Source of the DNA: Planctomycetota bacterium | GTDB taxonomy: Bacteria > Planctomycetota > Phycisphaerae > Phycisphaerales > SM1A02 | Reading direction: 5' to 3' | Assembly (NCBI GenBank): GCA_022574595.1 | Contig: JACZRS010000010.1 | Location: forward strand, 1-64,000 | Length of the DNA: 64,000 nucleotides | Part shown: positions 42,198-52,313 of the stretch, piece by piece | Position numbering within the stretch: position 1 is the first letter of the stretch | Layout of the letters: every line of letters starts with the position of its first letter | Translations under genes and position numbers: made by a program | The notes under the pieces: generated by a model | What the model saw: the letters and a program-made list of their open reading frames with translations, nothing else | Databases searched by the model: none | Told to the model about the DNA's origin: nothing

Positions 42198-42869
42198 TTA
42201 TCCACAATCCCATTGTTCACCTGGATTCATTATCTTTACTTCGATGCCAGAAGGGTTAAAGTTGGCGGGATCCTGTTCGATTGGCGGCCAAGTGTTGTAA
42301 TGAATTGGAATTGCGATCTTAGCTCCAATTAGCTCAGCTGCTTTTGTTGCAAGCTCCGGCCCCATTGTGAAGCGATCACCGATGGGAATGCAAGCGATAT
42401 CTGGCTGATAGATTTCCCCAATAAGTTTCATATCACTAAATAACCCCGTATCGCCACAATGATAGATTGTAACTCCACCTATATTGACAACTGCACCGCA
42501 AGGCATCCCCATGTATTGCCCTTCGTATGATGAGGAATGGAAGGCTTGTGTTAGAGCGACCCAGCCGAAAGCTGTTGTAATTTTCCCGCCTGGATTCATA
42601 GGTTCAGTGCTAGCGATACCTTGTTGTTCGCAATATGTACAAAGCTCGAAAGCACCTATGACCGTTGCATTATTATTTTTGGCGATTGCTAACGTGTCGC
42701 CAAAGTGGTCAGCATGGCCGTGGGTTAGGACTATGTGCTGACACTTGATGTCATCAGCCGATGCTGTTGCCAGCGGGTTGCCCGTCAGGAATGGATCGAT
42801 TGCAACTTGATGCGATCCATCATCAAGAATGAATCCTGAATGTCCAAGGTACTTGATGTTCAAGGTCAT
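42198..42869 (-). CDS. UPF0173 metal-dependent hydrolase (metallo-beta-lactamase fold)
   Basis: 223 residues. The metal-binding signature HxHxDH reads LTHGHADHFGDTLAIAK (about residues 50-66), the next ligand is in GMPCGAVVNIGGVTIYHCGD, and the C-terminal ligand in IPIHYNTWPPIEQDP. Together with MTLNIKYLGHSGFILDDGSH this is UPF0173, the YtkL-like group of beta-lactamase-fold hydrolases in archaea and bacteria. The substrate is unknown. The length fits the family (about 220-230). It ends 22 bases before the HD-domain gene's stop, facing it. Confidence 0.92.
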   Translation of the reverse strand: MTLNIKYLGHSGFILDDGSHQVAIDPFLTGNPLATASADDIKCQHIVLTHGHADHFGDTLAIAKNNNATVIGAFELCTYCEQQGIASTEPMNPGGKITTAFGWVALTQAFHSSSYEGQYMGMPCGAVVNIGGVTIYHCGDTGLFSDMKLIGEIYQPDIACIPIGDRFTMGPELATKAAELIGAKIAIPIHYNTWPPIEQDPANFNPSGIEVKIMNPGEQWDCG

Positions 42870-43081
42870 TGACTGAGTCCTAAAGTCTTTGTGTATAGAT
42901 AAGTTTTACTTTGGCAGGTTAACTCGTTTTGCCAAAATTGGTGAAAAGTCTAAGAAGATTGCGGATATAGCGTTTTCTAGCAAGCAATGATGGACTTAAG
43001 GATTGCAACATTCCAATATATCTTGACAATGAATCTGCGTATGACGTTTGACAGTATACGGGCTACTGAAGGAACATCTCA

Positions 43082-46000
43082 ATGACTATCACAGCGCACA
43101 TGACTATCGGCAGAAAAATGGGATTGGGTTTCGGCGTTCTATTGGCCCTTGTGGCTACGCTAGCGGTCGTTGTTCTGTTCAACTTGGACAATATGCATCG
43201 CCAATTCTCCTTCGTTATTCAGCACGATGCCCCGGTCATTGCGAATGCCAGACATCTGCTGACACTGGTTGTTGACATGGAGACCGGGCAAAGGGGCTTC
43301 GTTATCACCGGCAAGGATGAGTTTCTCGAGCCCTATGAAAACGCTGTCGCCGCTTTTTCGGGATTGCTCAGCAAAGAGAAGATGCTCGTCAGTGATAACC
43401 CCGCCCAGGTAAAGCTTTTGGAGGGGATTGAGGCTTCCGTGCAAGAATGGCAGGATAAGGCAGCCGCGCCGGAGATCGCTATGCGAAGGAAGATTGGCGA
43501 AGCTACAGTTGATGCCCAGCAATTGCAGGAAATACTGTCTCAAGGCGAAGGCAAGCGCATTATAGATAGATTTATGGCTCTTGGTCATGAAGTCGAGGTT
43601 TTTTTCTCTGAACAAGGAGACTGGGAGGGGGCGTTCGCCATGGAGATAATCGAGAAATGCATGACCGACAGAGAAGACGGGCAGCGGGGGTTTCTGATTA
43701 CCGGAAAAGAGGGATTCCTGGAAAAATATACTGCCGGGGAGCAGAAAGAGCTACCCGCATACTTTGCTAGACTGCGAACGATCGTATCCGACAGGGGCTT
43801 TGAGAATGAGCTCAAAGGAAAGATAGATCAGTTGGAACAACTGGCCGCCGACTGGACTTACAAAGCTGCCGAGCCAGAAATCGCAGCTCGCCGGCAAATG
43901 AACAAACATCCTGAAACTCTAAAAGATGTGGCGGTTCTGCTTGAGGCAGGGACCGGAAAGAGAATACTCGACCGCATAAGAGAAGACTTCAAGAAGTTCA
44001 TCGCGGAAGAGGAGAGGCTGACGGCTATGCGGTTCACCAGCGCGTCGCAAGCATCCCGCCGCACAACAAATACTACCATCCTGCTTGCACTAATCTCGTT
44101 GATCTTCGGTGGGTTTATGGCGATGAAGATCACGCGAGGCATAACGGAACCTGTGGGCAAGCTCACGGGCGCATTAGAAATGGTCGCGAAAGGTGACCTC
44201 GGCCAAGAGATAGAGATCAAGTCAAATGATGAGATAGGGGAACTTTCAACGTCGTTTAATCGAATGGTAGGCGATCTCAAGCTACTGGAAGGAGATCGCC
44301 AACGGGCCGTGGAGGAGTTGAAGCTGGCGCATGAGGAGCTCGAGGATAAGGTACAAGAGCGAACCAAGGAACTCGAGGCGACAAATGAAACGCTACGGCT
44401 AGCGCAGTTCTCGGTCGATGGCGCCTCCGATTCGATATTCTGGATTGGATCCGACAGTCATATCCGCAATGTCAACCAGGCAGTGTGCAAGACGCTGGGT
44501 TACAGCCGTCAGGAGCTGATGTCGATGACTATCCACGACATCGATCCTAATTTCTCAAGGGAGGATTGGGGGCGAGCGTGGGAAGCACTCCGAGTCTCGG
44601 GCGACGTAGTGTTCGAGACAACTCACCGTAAGAGAGACGGCGGCATGATCTCGGTCGAGGTTGTGGCGAACTATGTGATCTTCGGCGACGTGGAGTACAA
44701 CGTCGCCTTCGCTCGTGATATCACCGCCCGCAAGCTGGCAGAGGAGGCGCTGCGCGAGCGGGAGGAGCTCTATCGCAATGCTATAGCTGCTGCAGACGCC
44801 GTGGTGTACCAAAAGGAGTTTGCAGGAAATACTTACTCATATATGGGGGCCGCGATCACTGACCTGATCGGCTATGACGTAGATGAAGTGACTCCCGAAC
44901 TCTGGCTCAAGATTGTGACGCAAGTCGAGATGCACGGGTCTGCGCGAGACAAGTCCCAGTCGGAACTCCGGCGGCTATTTATAAATGGTGAACTGCCGGT
45001 CTGGAAGGGTGACTATAAGTGCATAACCAAGAACGGCGAGACGCGCTGGCTCAATGACTCATCTGTTCCAATTCACGATGAGGCCGGGAAGGTCGTCGGC
45101 TGTCTTGGTGTGCTTCAGAACATTACTGATCGCAAGCTGGCAGAGGAGAGGCTGCACCTGAGCGAGGACAGGCTTACGCTGGCGTTGGAAGCGACCAGTG
45201 AGGGTGTCTGGGATTGGAACATCGCAACCGGCGAGATATTTTGTAGTCCGTCTTGGTGTAACGCACTGGGTTTCGATCCGAGCGAAGTGGAACCCCACAT
45301 AAGATTCTGGAATAGATTAACGCACCCCGAGGACATGCCGCGCGTCACGAAGGCCCTCAATGCCCATTTCCAGCAGAAGACGGAATTATTTGAATGCGAG
45401 GTCCGGCTGCGAATGAAATCCGGGGAGTACCGATGGATTCTGGATCGTGGCAAGGTGGTGGAACGCGATGAGGATGGCAAGCCCCTGCGCATGGTCGGTG
45501 TGGATGTTGATATCACCGAGCGCAAGCAGGCGGAGGAGAGCCGGGCTATGCTCTCGCGCGAACTTGATCACCGCGTGAAGAACAACCTTACTTCGGTCAT
45601 AACGCTGGCGCAACTTACCGCTCAATCGACGGATTCGATTAAGGATTTTGTAAGACTATTTACTGATCGTATTACTTCGCTAGCCCGGGTACATGAAATG
45701 CTTGCATATAGACAATGGAAGGGTATTGAGTTGGAAGAGCTTATGCGTGTTGCCATTGGTCCGTTCCATGCGTATGAACAACGCCTCAGATTGTCCGGAC
45801 CGGAAATCATTGTTTCTGCGCGCAACGTACAACCGCTGGCACTGGTCATGCATGAATTGCTCAGTAATGCGGCAAGGCACGGGTCGCTTTCATCAGAAGA
45901 TGGAATAGTCGAAGTCAAATGGCAACGCCATGCGCAGCGCGTGGTCATCGACTGGTCAGAGCAAGGTGGACCGCCAATCGCAAATCCGCAAGAGTTTGGT

Positions 46001-46111
46001 GTGGGACTTCGCCTTGTCAGTGGTTTCGTCGAAAAGGAAATCGGAGGAAAACTCGAAGTCGACTTTAATGCAAAAGGTTTTAAGTGCGTGATTCAACTGC
46101 CAGCGCCTTGA
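43082..46111 (+). CDS. CHASE3-HAMP-PAS-HWE sensor histidine kinase
   Basis: 1009 residues; AAGGAA eight bases upstream supports the ATG at 43082. Order of parts: a membrane helix (about 15-35); two CHASE3-like extracellular helical halves (DMETGQRGFVITGKDEFLEP and DREDGQRGFLITGKEGFLEK, about 40-325); a second helix (TTILLALISLIFGGFMAM); HAMP (about 347-400); a coiled-coil; and three PAS domains (about 440-560, 565-685, 695-815). It ends in a kinase of the HWE/HisKA_2 type, with the phosphorylated histidine at residue 830 in RELDHRVKNNL and an ATPase domain with HELLSNAARHGS. No response regulator follows directly; the FixJ-like regulator 5 kb downstream is the nearest. Its PAS3 is nearly identical to PAS2 of the next kinase. 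Confidence 0.93.
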   Translation: MTITAHMTIGRKMGLGFGVLLALVATLAVVVLFNLDNMHRQFSFVIQHDAPVIANARHLLTLVVDMETGQRGFVITGKDEFLEPYENAVAAFSGLLSKEKMLVSDNPAQVKLLEGIEASVQEWQDKAAAPEIAMRRKIGEATVDAQQLQEILSQGEGKRIIDRFMALGHEVEVFFSEQGDWEGAFAMEIIEKCMTDREDGQRGFLITGKEGFLEKYTAGEQKELPAYFARLRTIVSDRGFENELKGKIDQLEQLAADWTYKAAEPEIAARRQMNKHPETLKDVAVLLEAGTGKRILDRIREDFKKFIAEEERLTAMRFTSASQASRRTTNTTILLALISLIFGGFMAMKITRGITEPVGKLTGALEMVAKGDLGQEIEIKSNDEIGELSTSFNRMVGDLKLLEGDRQRAVEELKLAHEELEDKVQERTKELEATNETLRLAQFSVDGASDSIFWIGSDSHIRNVNQAVCKTLGYSRQELMSMTIHDIDPNFSREDWGRAWEALRVSGDVVFETTHRKRDGGMISVEVVANYVIFGDVEYNVAFARDITARKLAEEALREREELYRNAIAAADAVVYQKEFAGNTYSYMGAAITDLIGYDVDEVTPELWLKIVTQVEMHGSARDKSQSELRRLFINGELPVWKGDYKCITKNGETRWLNDSSVPIHDEAGKVVGCLGVLQNITDRKLAEERLHLSEDRLTLALEATSEGVWDWNIATGEIFCSPSWCNALGFDPSEVEPHIRFWNRLTHPEDMPRVTKALNAHFQQKTELFECEVRLRMKSGEYRWILDRGKVVERDEDGKPLRMVGVDVDITERKQAEESRAMLSRELDHRVKNNLTSVITLAQLTAQSTDSIKDFVRLFTDRITSLARVHEMLAYRQWKGIELEELMRVAIGPFHAYEQRLRLSGPEIIVSARNVQPLALVMHELLSNAARHGSLSSEDGIVEVKWQRHAQRVVIDWSEQGGPPIANPQEFGVGLRLVSGFVEKEIGGKLEVDFNAKGFKCVIQLPAP

Positions 46112-46441
46112 CGCCTCAGGTTCGGGTGATGAGACCTGAGAAATAGTGGATTATTCCAGTACACCGGTGTCTTCATTCACTTACCCGATTTCGCACCCGT
46201 CAAACTCGATCCGGAACCATGATCTCTTCGGCGAGACACTCCAGTTGGGGACGATCTCCGGCGATACGCATGCTTGCTGCCCGCTGGACCGGATCGCTTC
46301 GGTCTCGGTGATTTGCACATTTGTCCAGGCAAGCGATAATGCGACCTATGAAGAGAGACAATCGAGGCGGCAGGTTCTCAGAGTTGGAGTCATGGTTGTG
46401 GTAGTGCAAATGGAGCACGACATATTGTGTGGGGGAAGTGC
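46112..46441. other. Intergenic region between the two kinases
   Basis: 330 bases. Both strands are partly open, but no frame has a ribosome-binding site or a recognisable product. GTGGGGGAAG immediately before the next start is the ribosome-binding region. A promoter for the second kinase may lie here. Confidence 0.45.
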
Positions 46442-49400
46442 ATGAGCAATTCCCACCAATCACCAACTGACGATCACAAAGAGAATGCGACATTACGCGC
46501 TTATGTCATAGAGCTTAAGCGCGAGAACGATCTGCTCAAGCAGGCTAAGCATGCGCAAGCTAAGCCCGGGGATGGGCCGCAAACTCCTGGAGCCGAGGGG
46601 GCACTTGAGTTGGAATCTCTCCAGCATATTTACGCAACGGCGCCAATTGGCCTGTGCTGCTTCGATAAAAAGCTGCGTTACGTTTTTGTCAACGAGTGGC
46701 TCGCCACGCTAAATGGGTTGTCGGTAAAGAAACACCTGGGGCGGCCAATCAGCGAGGTTATTCCGGACGTTTCTGCCGGTGTTGAGGCGCAGCTTCGCCG
46801 GGTGATCGAGACGGGAAAGCCGGTCGTGGGAGGAACGGTTGAGGCGGAGACCGCAGCAGAGCCGGGCGTCAAGAAGTTCTTCGAGCATCACTACGATGCA
46901 GTTAGATCCGCTGATGGCATCATCGTCGGTGTTAGCTGCGTTGTTCAAGATGTCACCGAGCGCAAGTGTGCTGAGGAGGCGCTGCGCTTGATTGTCGAAG
47001 GAACATCTTGGACTTTCGGCGAAGACTTTTTTCGCTCTTTGACACGGCACTTGGCCCTTGCACTTGGGGTTCGGTCTGCCTTTGTTTCTGAGCTTCACCA
47101 AGGCTCCGAGGCACGACTGCGGTTACTTGCCTATTGGGAAGGTAACGACTTCGGCGAAAACTTCGAGTACGACATCAAGGGAACGCCCTGCGAGCTTGTT
47201 ATCGAAAAGGGCTTGGCCCACTACTCGGCAAACGTGCAGCAGCTCTTTCCCGATGATTGCTGGCTCAAAGAGTCGGGCATAGAAAGTTATTTAGCGGTTC
47301 CGCTCTTGGACTCCGAGGGAAATCGCCTGGGTCATTTGGGCGTAGTAGACGACAAACCCATGCCGAAAAACCTACTAGCGGAATCGATCTTGCGAATTTT
47401 TGCAGCCCGCGCGGGGGCCGAACTTCTGCGCAAGCGGGCTGAGGAGGCGCTACGGCTGGCGCATGAGGATCTCGAGAATAGGGTACAAGAGCGTACCGAG
47501 GAACTACTGACAGCTAACAAGTCCCTGCAGGAAAGCGAGGAAAGGTTCGCGCTGGCATTGGAAGCGACCAGTGAGGGTCTCTGGGATTGGAACATTGCAA
47601 CCGGCGAGATGTTTTATAGTCCGCGGTGGTGTAAGACACTCGGCTTCGATACGAGCGAAGTGGAACCCCACGGGAGATTCTGGGACAGCTTAGTTCACCC
47701 CGAGGATTGGCCGCGCTATACCGAGGCTCTCAAAGCGAATCTGAAGCAGAAGAAGGACTTATTCGAATGCGAGGTAAGGCTGCGAACGAAATCCGGGGAG
47801 TACCGATGGATTCTGGATCGTGGAAAGGTCGTGGCCCGCGATGAGGACGGCAAGCCTCTACGCATGGTCGGTGTTGATGTTGATATCACCGAGCGCAGGC
47901 GAGCGGAGCAAGCGCTGCGGATTACTCAGTTCGCCGTCGATCACAATTCGGATGCGATCTACTGGGTGAGGCCGGATGGGCGGATTAGCTATGTGAATCA
48001 CGCGGCCTGCCAAGCGTCGGGATACTCCTACCAGGAGCTGGTATCGATGAGGGTCCCCGACATCGATCCGGATTTCCCGGACGATATCTTGGAGGCGCAT
48101 ATCCTAGAAGTCAAAGAAGTCGGGTCAATGAACATCGAGTCGCGTCACCGAACGAAGTCGGGGCGTCTGTATCCGGTTGAGATCCTGGTTAACTATTTGG
48201 CATATGACGACCAGGAGTATCTCTGCGCTTACGTTCGTGATATCACCGAGCGCAAGCTGGCAGAGGAAAAACTGCGGAAAAGCGAAGAGAGATCGCGTTT
48301 AATTTTGAACGCTACTCATGATTCAGTATTCCTTATAGATGCATCCAACTGGAAGTTACTCGCGGTTAATGAGAGCGGAGCTAAGAATCTAGGCAAAAGC
48401 GTAAATGAAGTCGTTGGTCTCAAGATAGATGATCTGATGTCAGCAGATGAGGCGCGCATGAGGAAAGAATTGTGTGAGCAAGTGATTCTTTCAGGTGAAT
48501 GTCTTTCTTTTGAAGATGAACGCGATGGAATTCACTTTGATAACACCATTTATCCTGTTTGTGATAACCAAGGGAAAGTGGTCCAACTTGCCGTTTTTGC
48601 CCAGGACATCACCGAGCGGAGGCGAGCGGAGGAGGCCGTTCTCGAGAGTCAAGCGCTCTTCAGAGCGGTCGTCGAGGGCACCACAGATGCAGTTGCGGTC
48701 ACAGACCTGAACGGCAACTTCCTATTCGTTAATCAAACAGGCGCTACCTGGCTTGGGAAAACGCCTGAAGAACTTATAGGACAACGCGAGCTCGATTTCT
48801 ACTCGACTGATGCAGCCGCCAGGATCGCGGCGGATGACCAACTTATATACACAGAAGACAGGAGCTTGAACACTCAGTCATTTGAGAATACGTTTGAAGT
48901 AAACGGCGCATCTCGCACCTACATTGCCACCAAGACCGCGCTTCGTGATAATCAGGGCAACATCATCGGCATCATCGGGATTGCCCACGATATTACCGAG
49001 CGAAAGCGAGCCGAGCAGGAGCTGAACGAGTTCTTCAAGCTGTCCCTGGAGATGCTGTGCGTGGCAGGGACAGATGGGTTCTTCAAAAGGATCAACCCGG
49101 CCTTTAACAAGATCCTGGGCTACTCAGACGAGCAGCTGCTATCAGTACCGTTCATCGAATTCGTTCATCCAGACGACATTGAGGCGACCTTGGCGGTATT
49201 GGAGGGCCTGGGGCGCGGTCAGTTGACGATGCGCTTCGTCAATCGCTATCGCTGCAAGGACGGCTCGTACCGGCACTTCGACTGGAACGCAATCTACGAG
49301 CCCAAGAGTGGGCTGATACACGCTACCGCCCGCGATATCACCGAGCGCACACAAGCAGAGACTGCTCTACGAGATAGCGAAGAGCGCTTTCGAGTTGTGT

Positions 49401-51250
49401 TTGAAGCAGCACCTTTCGGGATGGCAATAGCAGATGCAGGAGTAACTCCGCTTAGTTATAACATCGCGTTGCAGAATATGCTTGGTTACAGCGAAGAAGA
49501 ATTGCAATCCATGGACGTATCGCAATTCACTCACCCTGATGATGTAGCTGAGGGTAAGTTACTCTTTGATGAATTGAAAGAAGGCAAACGCGATCATTAT
49601 CAAGTGGAAAAACGATATATTCGAAAAGATGGGCAGATCCTGTGGGGTAATCTTGCATTTGCTTCAGTGCGCAATGACCAAGGAGAGGTTAAATATTTAA
49701 TTGCTTCGGTCAAAGATATCACCGAGCGCAAGCTCATAGAGGATGCGTTAGCCACAAGCGAGATGCGATTTCGAACGACGTTTGAGTCGGCGGCGATCGC
49801 CATGGCCCTCGTCGACGAAAACGGAAGGTTTATCGAAACGAATGTGGCGTTCCGGAAGATGTTCGGGTATAGCGCCCAAGAGCTGGAAGGCATGATCTTT
49901 TCGGAGCTGACGTATCCTGTGGATGCCGATCGCGGCTGGGACCTGTTTAGGGAACTGATCGAGGGACAGCGCGACAGCTTCCATCTGGAGAAACGTTATT
50001 ACCGCAAGGACCAAACATTGTTGTGGGGATCAGTGAACGTCTCAGCGATCCGCAACGCTGACGGGAGCTTGCGTCACACCATAGCTATGGTCGAAGACAT
50101 CACGGCGCGCAAACAAGCAAAGGAAGCGCTAAGCGAGAGTGAGTTTAAGCATCGCTCTCTGATTGAATCTGCCAATGCTGTTCCTTGGAAGGTCGAGCTT
50201 GCAACTGGACGATTCACCTACATGGGCCAACAGGTCGAGCAGCTATTGGGTTATCCTATGAGCAGCTGGGTGGATTTTGACAGCTGGTCGGATCGTATCC
50301 ATCCGGAGGATCGTGAACAAGCGATTAAATATTGCATGGATTCGACGTCGCGCGGTGAGGATCACGAATTTGAATACCGCGCCATTACCGCCGATGGACA
50401 GCATGTGTGGATTAGAGAAGTCGTTTCGGTCATTATGGGGGATGAAGGTCCCAAAGAATTGATCGGTTTCATGTTCAATATAACTGAGCGCAAGCACGCC
50501 GAGGAGCAGGCCCGGCAGTTGCAGGCCGATCTGGCACACATGTCGCGCCTAAGCACATTGGGAGAAATGGCCTCTGGTTTGGCGCATGAATTGAATCAGC
50601 CACTTGCTGTCATTGCCAATTACGCCAATGGATGTATTCGTAGGCTTCATTCTGAAAATCTATCTCGAGATGAGCTAAAGGATATGTTAGAACGCATTTC
50701 AGCCCAGGCCAGGCGTGGCGGGTCAATCATTCGGGGATTAGAGAGCCTTGTTCGCAAAGGTGAGGCTAAACGCGTGTCAATTGATATCAATGAAAGTATT
50801 CTTGAAATAGTAGATCTTACGGAGGTAGATGCCAAACGTCATAAAGCAACTACTCACCTGGAGCTTAAACCAAATCTACCTGCGGTACTGGCGGACCCCA
50901 CGCAAGTTCAGCAGGTTATCTTGAATCTTGTGCAAAATGCCTGTGAAGCTTGTGCACAAGTGCCAGTTTCACAGAGGGTTGTGACTGTTCATACCGCTTG
51001 GGCGGGTGAAGATGAATTAGAGATTACGGTTAGCGATAGTGGGCCAGGCGTGGCCAGTGAGCTTAGCGACCGCTTGTTTGAGCCGTTCTTTACTACCAAA
51101 CAAAAGGGCATGGGCATGGGACTGGCAATAAGCAGGTCGATTGTCGAAGCACATCATGGTAAGCTATGGACATCAAAGAATCCTGAGTCCGGAGCTAGTT
51201 TTCACTTTACTTTACCTATTGCAAAGGAAGATAAATCCCATGGAAAATAA
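46442..51250 (+). CDS. FixL-like histidine kinase with nine PAS and one GAF domain
   Basis: 1602 residues from the ATG at 46442, preceded by GGGGGAAG; there is no membrane helix, so it is a cytoplasmic sensor. PAS1 (about 60-180) is followed by a GAF domain (about 185-340), a coiled-coil, and eight more PAS domains at roughly 370-490, 495-615, 620-735, 740-860, 865-975, 985-1105, 1110-1230 and 1235-1355. Each ends in the linker DITERK or a variant. The transmitter is HisKA plus HATPase: the phosphorylated histidine is about residue 1382 in SGLAHELNQP, with NLVQNACEA (N box), DSGPGV and GMGMGLAISRS. It closely resembles FixL/NodV kinases. The gene overlaps the FixJ-like regulator by 11 bases. 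What the PAS domains bind (haem, flavin or other) cannot be read. Confidence 0.93.
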   Translation: MSNSHQSPTDDHKENATLRAYVIELKRENDLLKQAKHAQAKPGDGPQTPGAEGALELESLQHIYATAPIGLCCFDKKLRYVFVNEWLATLNGLSVKKHLGRPISEVIPDVSAGVEAQLRRVIETGKPVVGGTVEAETAAEPGVKKFFEHHYDAVRSADGIIVGVSCVVQDVTERKCAEEALRLIVEGTSWTFGEDFFRSLTRHLALALGVRSAFVSELHQGSEARLRLLAYWEGNDFGENFEYDIKGTPCELVIEKGLAHYSANVQQLFPDDCWLKESGIESYLAVPLLDSEGNRLGHLGVVDDKPMPKNLLAESILRIFAARAGAELLRKRAEEALRLAHEDLENRVQERTEELLTANKSLQESEERFALALEATSEGLWDWNIATGEMFYSPRWCKTLGFDTSEVEPHGRFWDSLVHPEDWPRYTEALKANLKQKKDLFECEVRLRTKSGEYRWILDRGKVVARDEDGKPLRMVGVDVDITERRRAEQALRITQFAVDHNSDAIYWVRPDGRISYVNHAACQASGYSYQELVSMRVPDIDPDFPDDILEAHILEVKEVGSMNIESRHRTKSGRLYPVEILVNYLAYDDQEYLCAYVRDITERKLAEEKLRKSEERSRLILNATHDSVFLIDASNWKLLAVNESGAKNLGKSVNEVVGLKIDDLMSADEARMRKELCEQVILSGECLSFEDERDGIHFDNTIYPVCDNQGKVVQLAVFAQDITERRRAEEAVLESQALFRAVVEGTTDAVAVTDLNGNFLFVNQTGATWLGKTPEELIGQRELDFYSTDAAARIAADDQLIYTEDRSLNTQSFENTFEVNGASRTYIATKTALRDNQGNIIGIIGIAHDITERKRAEQELNEFFKLSLEMLCVAGTDGFFKRINPAFNKILGYSDEQLLSVPFIEFVHPDDIEATLAVLEGLGRGQLTMRFVNRYRCKDGSYRHFDWNAIYEPKSGLIHATARDITERTQAETALRDSEERFRVVFEAAPFGMAIADAGVTPLSYNIALQNMLGYSEEELQSMDVSQFTHPDDVAEGKLLFDELKEGKRDHYQVEKRYIRKDGQILWGNLAFASVRNDQGEVKYLIASVKDITERKLIEDALATSEMRFRTTFESAAIAMALVDENGRFIETNVAFRKMFGYSAQELEGMIFSELTYPVDADRGWDLFRELIEGQRDSFHLEKRYYRKDQTLLWGSVNVSAIRNADGSLRHTIAMVEDITARKQAKEALSESEFKHRSLIESANAVPWKVELATGRFTYMGQQVEQLLGYPMSSWVDFDSWSDRIHPEDREQAIKYCMDSTSRGEDHEFEYRAITADGQHVWIREVVSVIMGDEGPKELIGFMFNITERKHAEEQARQLQADLAHMSRLSTLGEMASGLAHELNQPLAVIANYANGCIRRLHSENLSRDELKDMLERISAQARRGGSIIRGLESLVRKGEAKRVSIDINESILEIVDLTEVDAKRHKATTHLELKPNLPAVLADPTQVQQVILNLVQNACEACAQVPVSQRVVTVHTAWAGEDELEITVSDSGPGVASELSDRLFEPFFTTKQKGMGMGLAISRSIVEAHHGKLWTSKNPESGASFHFTLPIAKEDKSHGK

Positions 51251-51851
51251 TGCAACGGTATTTGTAGTGGATGATGAGGTAGAAGTGCGCGAATCACTTC
51301 GTTGGCTTATTGAGTCTATTGATTTGAATGTAGAGACATTTGAAAGTGCGGAGGAATTTTTAAGGGCTTACAATCCTGATCGTCCAGGATGTGCTGTTAT
51401 AGATATGCGCATGCCTGAGGTTAGCGGTTTAGAACTTCAGAAAAAACTCAAAGCAAAAGGTATTGCGCTTCCTTTGATCTTTATCACGGGATTTGGGAGT
51501 GTACCCATTGCAGTGGAAGCCTTGAAAATGGGGGCAGTAGACTTTATGGAAAAGCCCTTCAGCGATCAGGCGCTTCTAGATAAAATTCACCATGCGCTGG
51601 AGATTGATCGTCAGACCAGGCTTAAGAAATCTCGTAATGAAAACGTTAGTGCTCGAGTTAAAGACCTGACTTCCCGTGAAAAAGAAATAATGGACTTGGT
51701 AGTTCAGGGTAAAGCAACCAAGCGTATTGCAGTACAACTTGGAATTAGCCCTAAAACTGTTGAAGCGCATAGAGCTAGAGTTATGCAAAAAATGAAGGCG
51801 GATTCCATTGCGGATCTCGTTCGATCAGCCATGTCGGTAAAAGTGCACTAG
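51240..51851 (+). CDS. FixJ-like response regulator
   Basis: 203 residues from the ATG at 51240; a longer in-frame opening upstream lies inside the kinase gene and is unlikely. The receiver (about residues 1-120) has DDE at 11-13, the phosphorylated Asp55 in AVIDMRMPEVSG, FITGFG and the lysine in EKPFSDQ. The C-terminal LuxR-type helix-turn-helix (about 140-200) reads LTSREKEIMDLVVQGKATK with ISPKTVEAHRARVMQKM. It overlaps the kinase end by 11 bases, so kinase and regulator are made as a pair. Activators of this family bind palindromes upstream of their targets; the repeated AGCCCCTATG downstream is a possible but unproven site. Confidence 0.93.
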   Translation: MENNATVFVVDDEVEVRESLRWLIESIDLNVETFESAEEFLRAYNPDRPGCAVIDMRMPEVSGLELQKKLKAKGIALPLIFITGFGSVPIAVEALKMGAVDFMEKPFSDQALLDKIHHALEIDRQTRLKKSRNENVSARVKDLTSREKEIMDLVVQGKATKRIAVQLGISPKTVEAHRARVMQKMKADSIADLVRSAMSVKVH

Positions 51852-52313
51852 GGAAAACCCTTGTTTCCTAGTAGAAAGCCCCTATGATGAGGGGTTACCC
51901 TAAGTACCGATAGCCCCTATGTTGGACGACGTCCTGCTGTGAAAGCTAGCAGCAAACGGCTTTTTTCGCTGGGGATTTTTCCGGGGCGACACCACGAAGT
52001 GTCGCACCTTCTCCAGCGAATCAAGCTATTTCGATTTCGTCGGGCCCTGCCGGGGTGCTCGTAGGTATTTTCTACCTTTCTTATAAGGTTGCAAAGATAG
52101 ATTCGCACTGAAACTGCCCTTTGGGGAATTCGCCCTGATTGGCGCTTAGTGAGTTATAGTACTATCAGCGGACCTGAAATACAAAGTTATTGGCCAAATA
52201 ATGAGCTAGTCGAGGATCCGTTATGGCTTGATCGTCTTACACATGCGTAGCTGATATCATTGTGCCTCTAATTATTGATTCATTCATTCCCATCATATTG
52301 CGAGGACATTGGC
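51852..52313. other. Structured intergenic region after the regulator gene
   Basis: About 460 bases. The left part has a directly repeated AGCCCCTATG (51877-51886 and 51912-51921, 35 bp apart) and a CTGCT/AGCAG hairpin (51934-51952). The middle holds a nested hairpin (51965-52020, listed separately). The right part is plain and leads to the lipoprotein gene. Confidence 0.5.
51965..52020 (+). ncRNA. Nested hairpin, possible structured RNA
   Basis: Outer arms TTCGCTGG (51965-51972) and CCAGCGAA (52013-52020) pair perfectly. Inside them GCGACAC (51986-51992) and GTGTCGC (51999-52005) pair perfectly around CACGAA. The inner loop GGATTTTTCCGGG is asymmetric. No known riboswitch class is recognised. 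An operator-like DNA structure is an alternative. Confidence 0.4.

Noticed and set aside
46146-46445. Open frames on both strands between the kinases
   Set aside because: Overlapping frames, no start signals and no recognisable protein; treated as intergenic.
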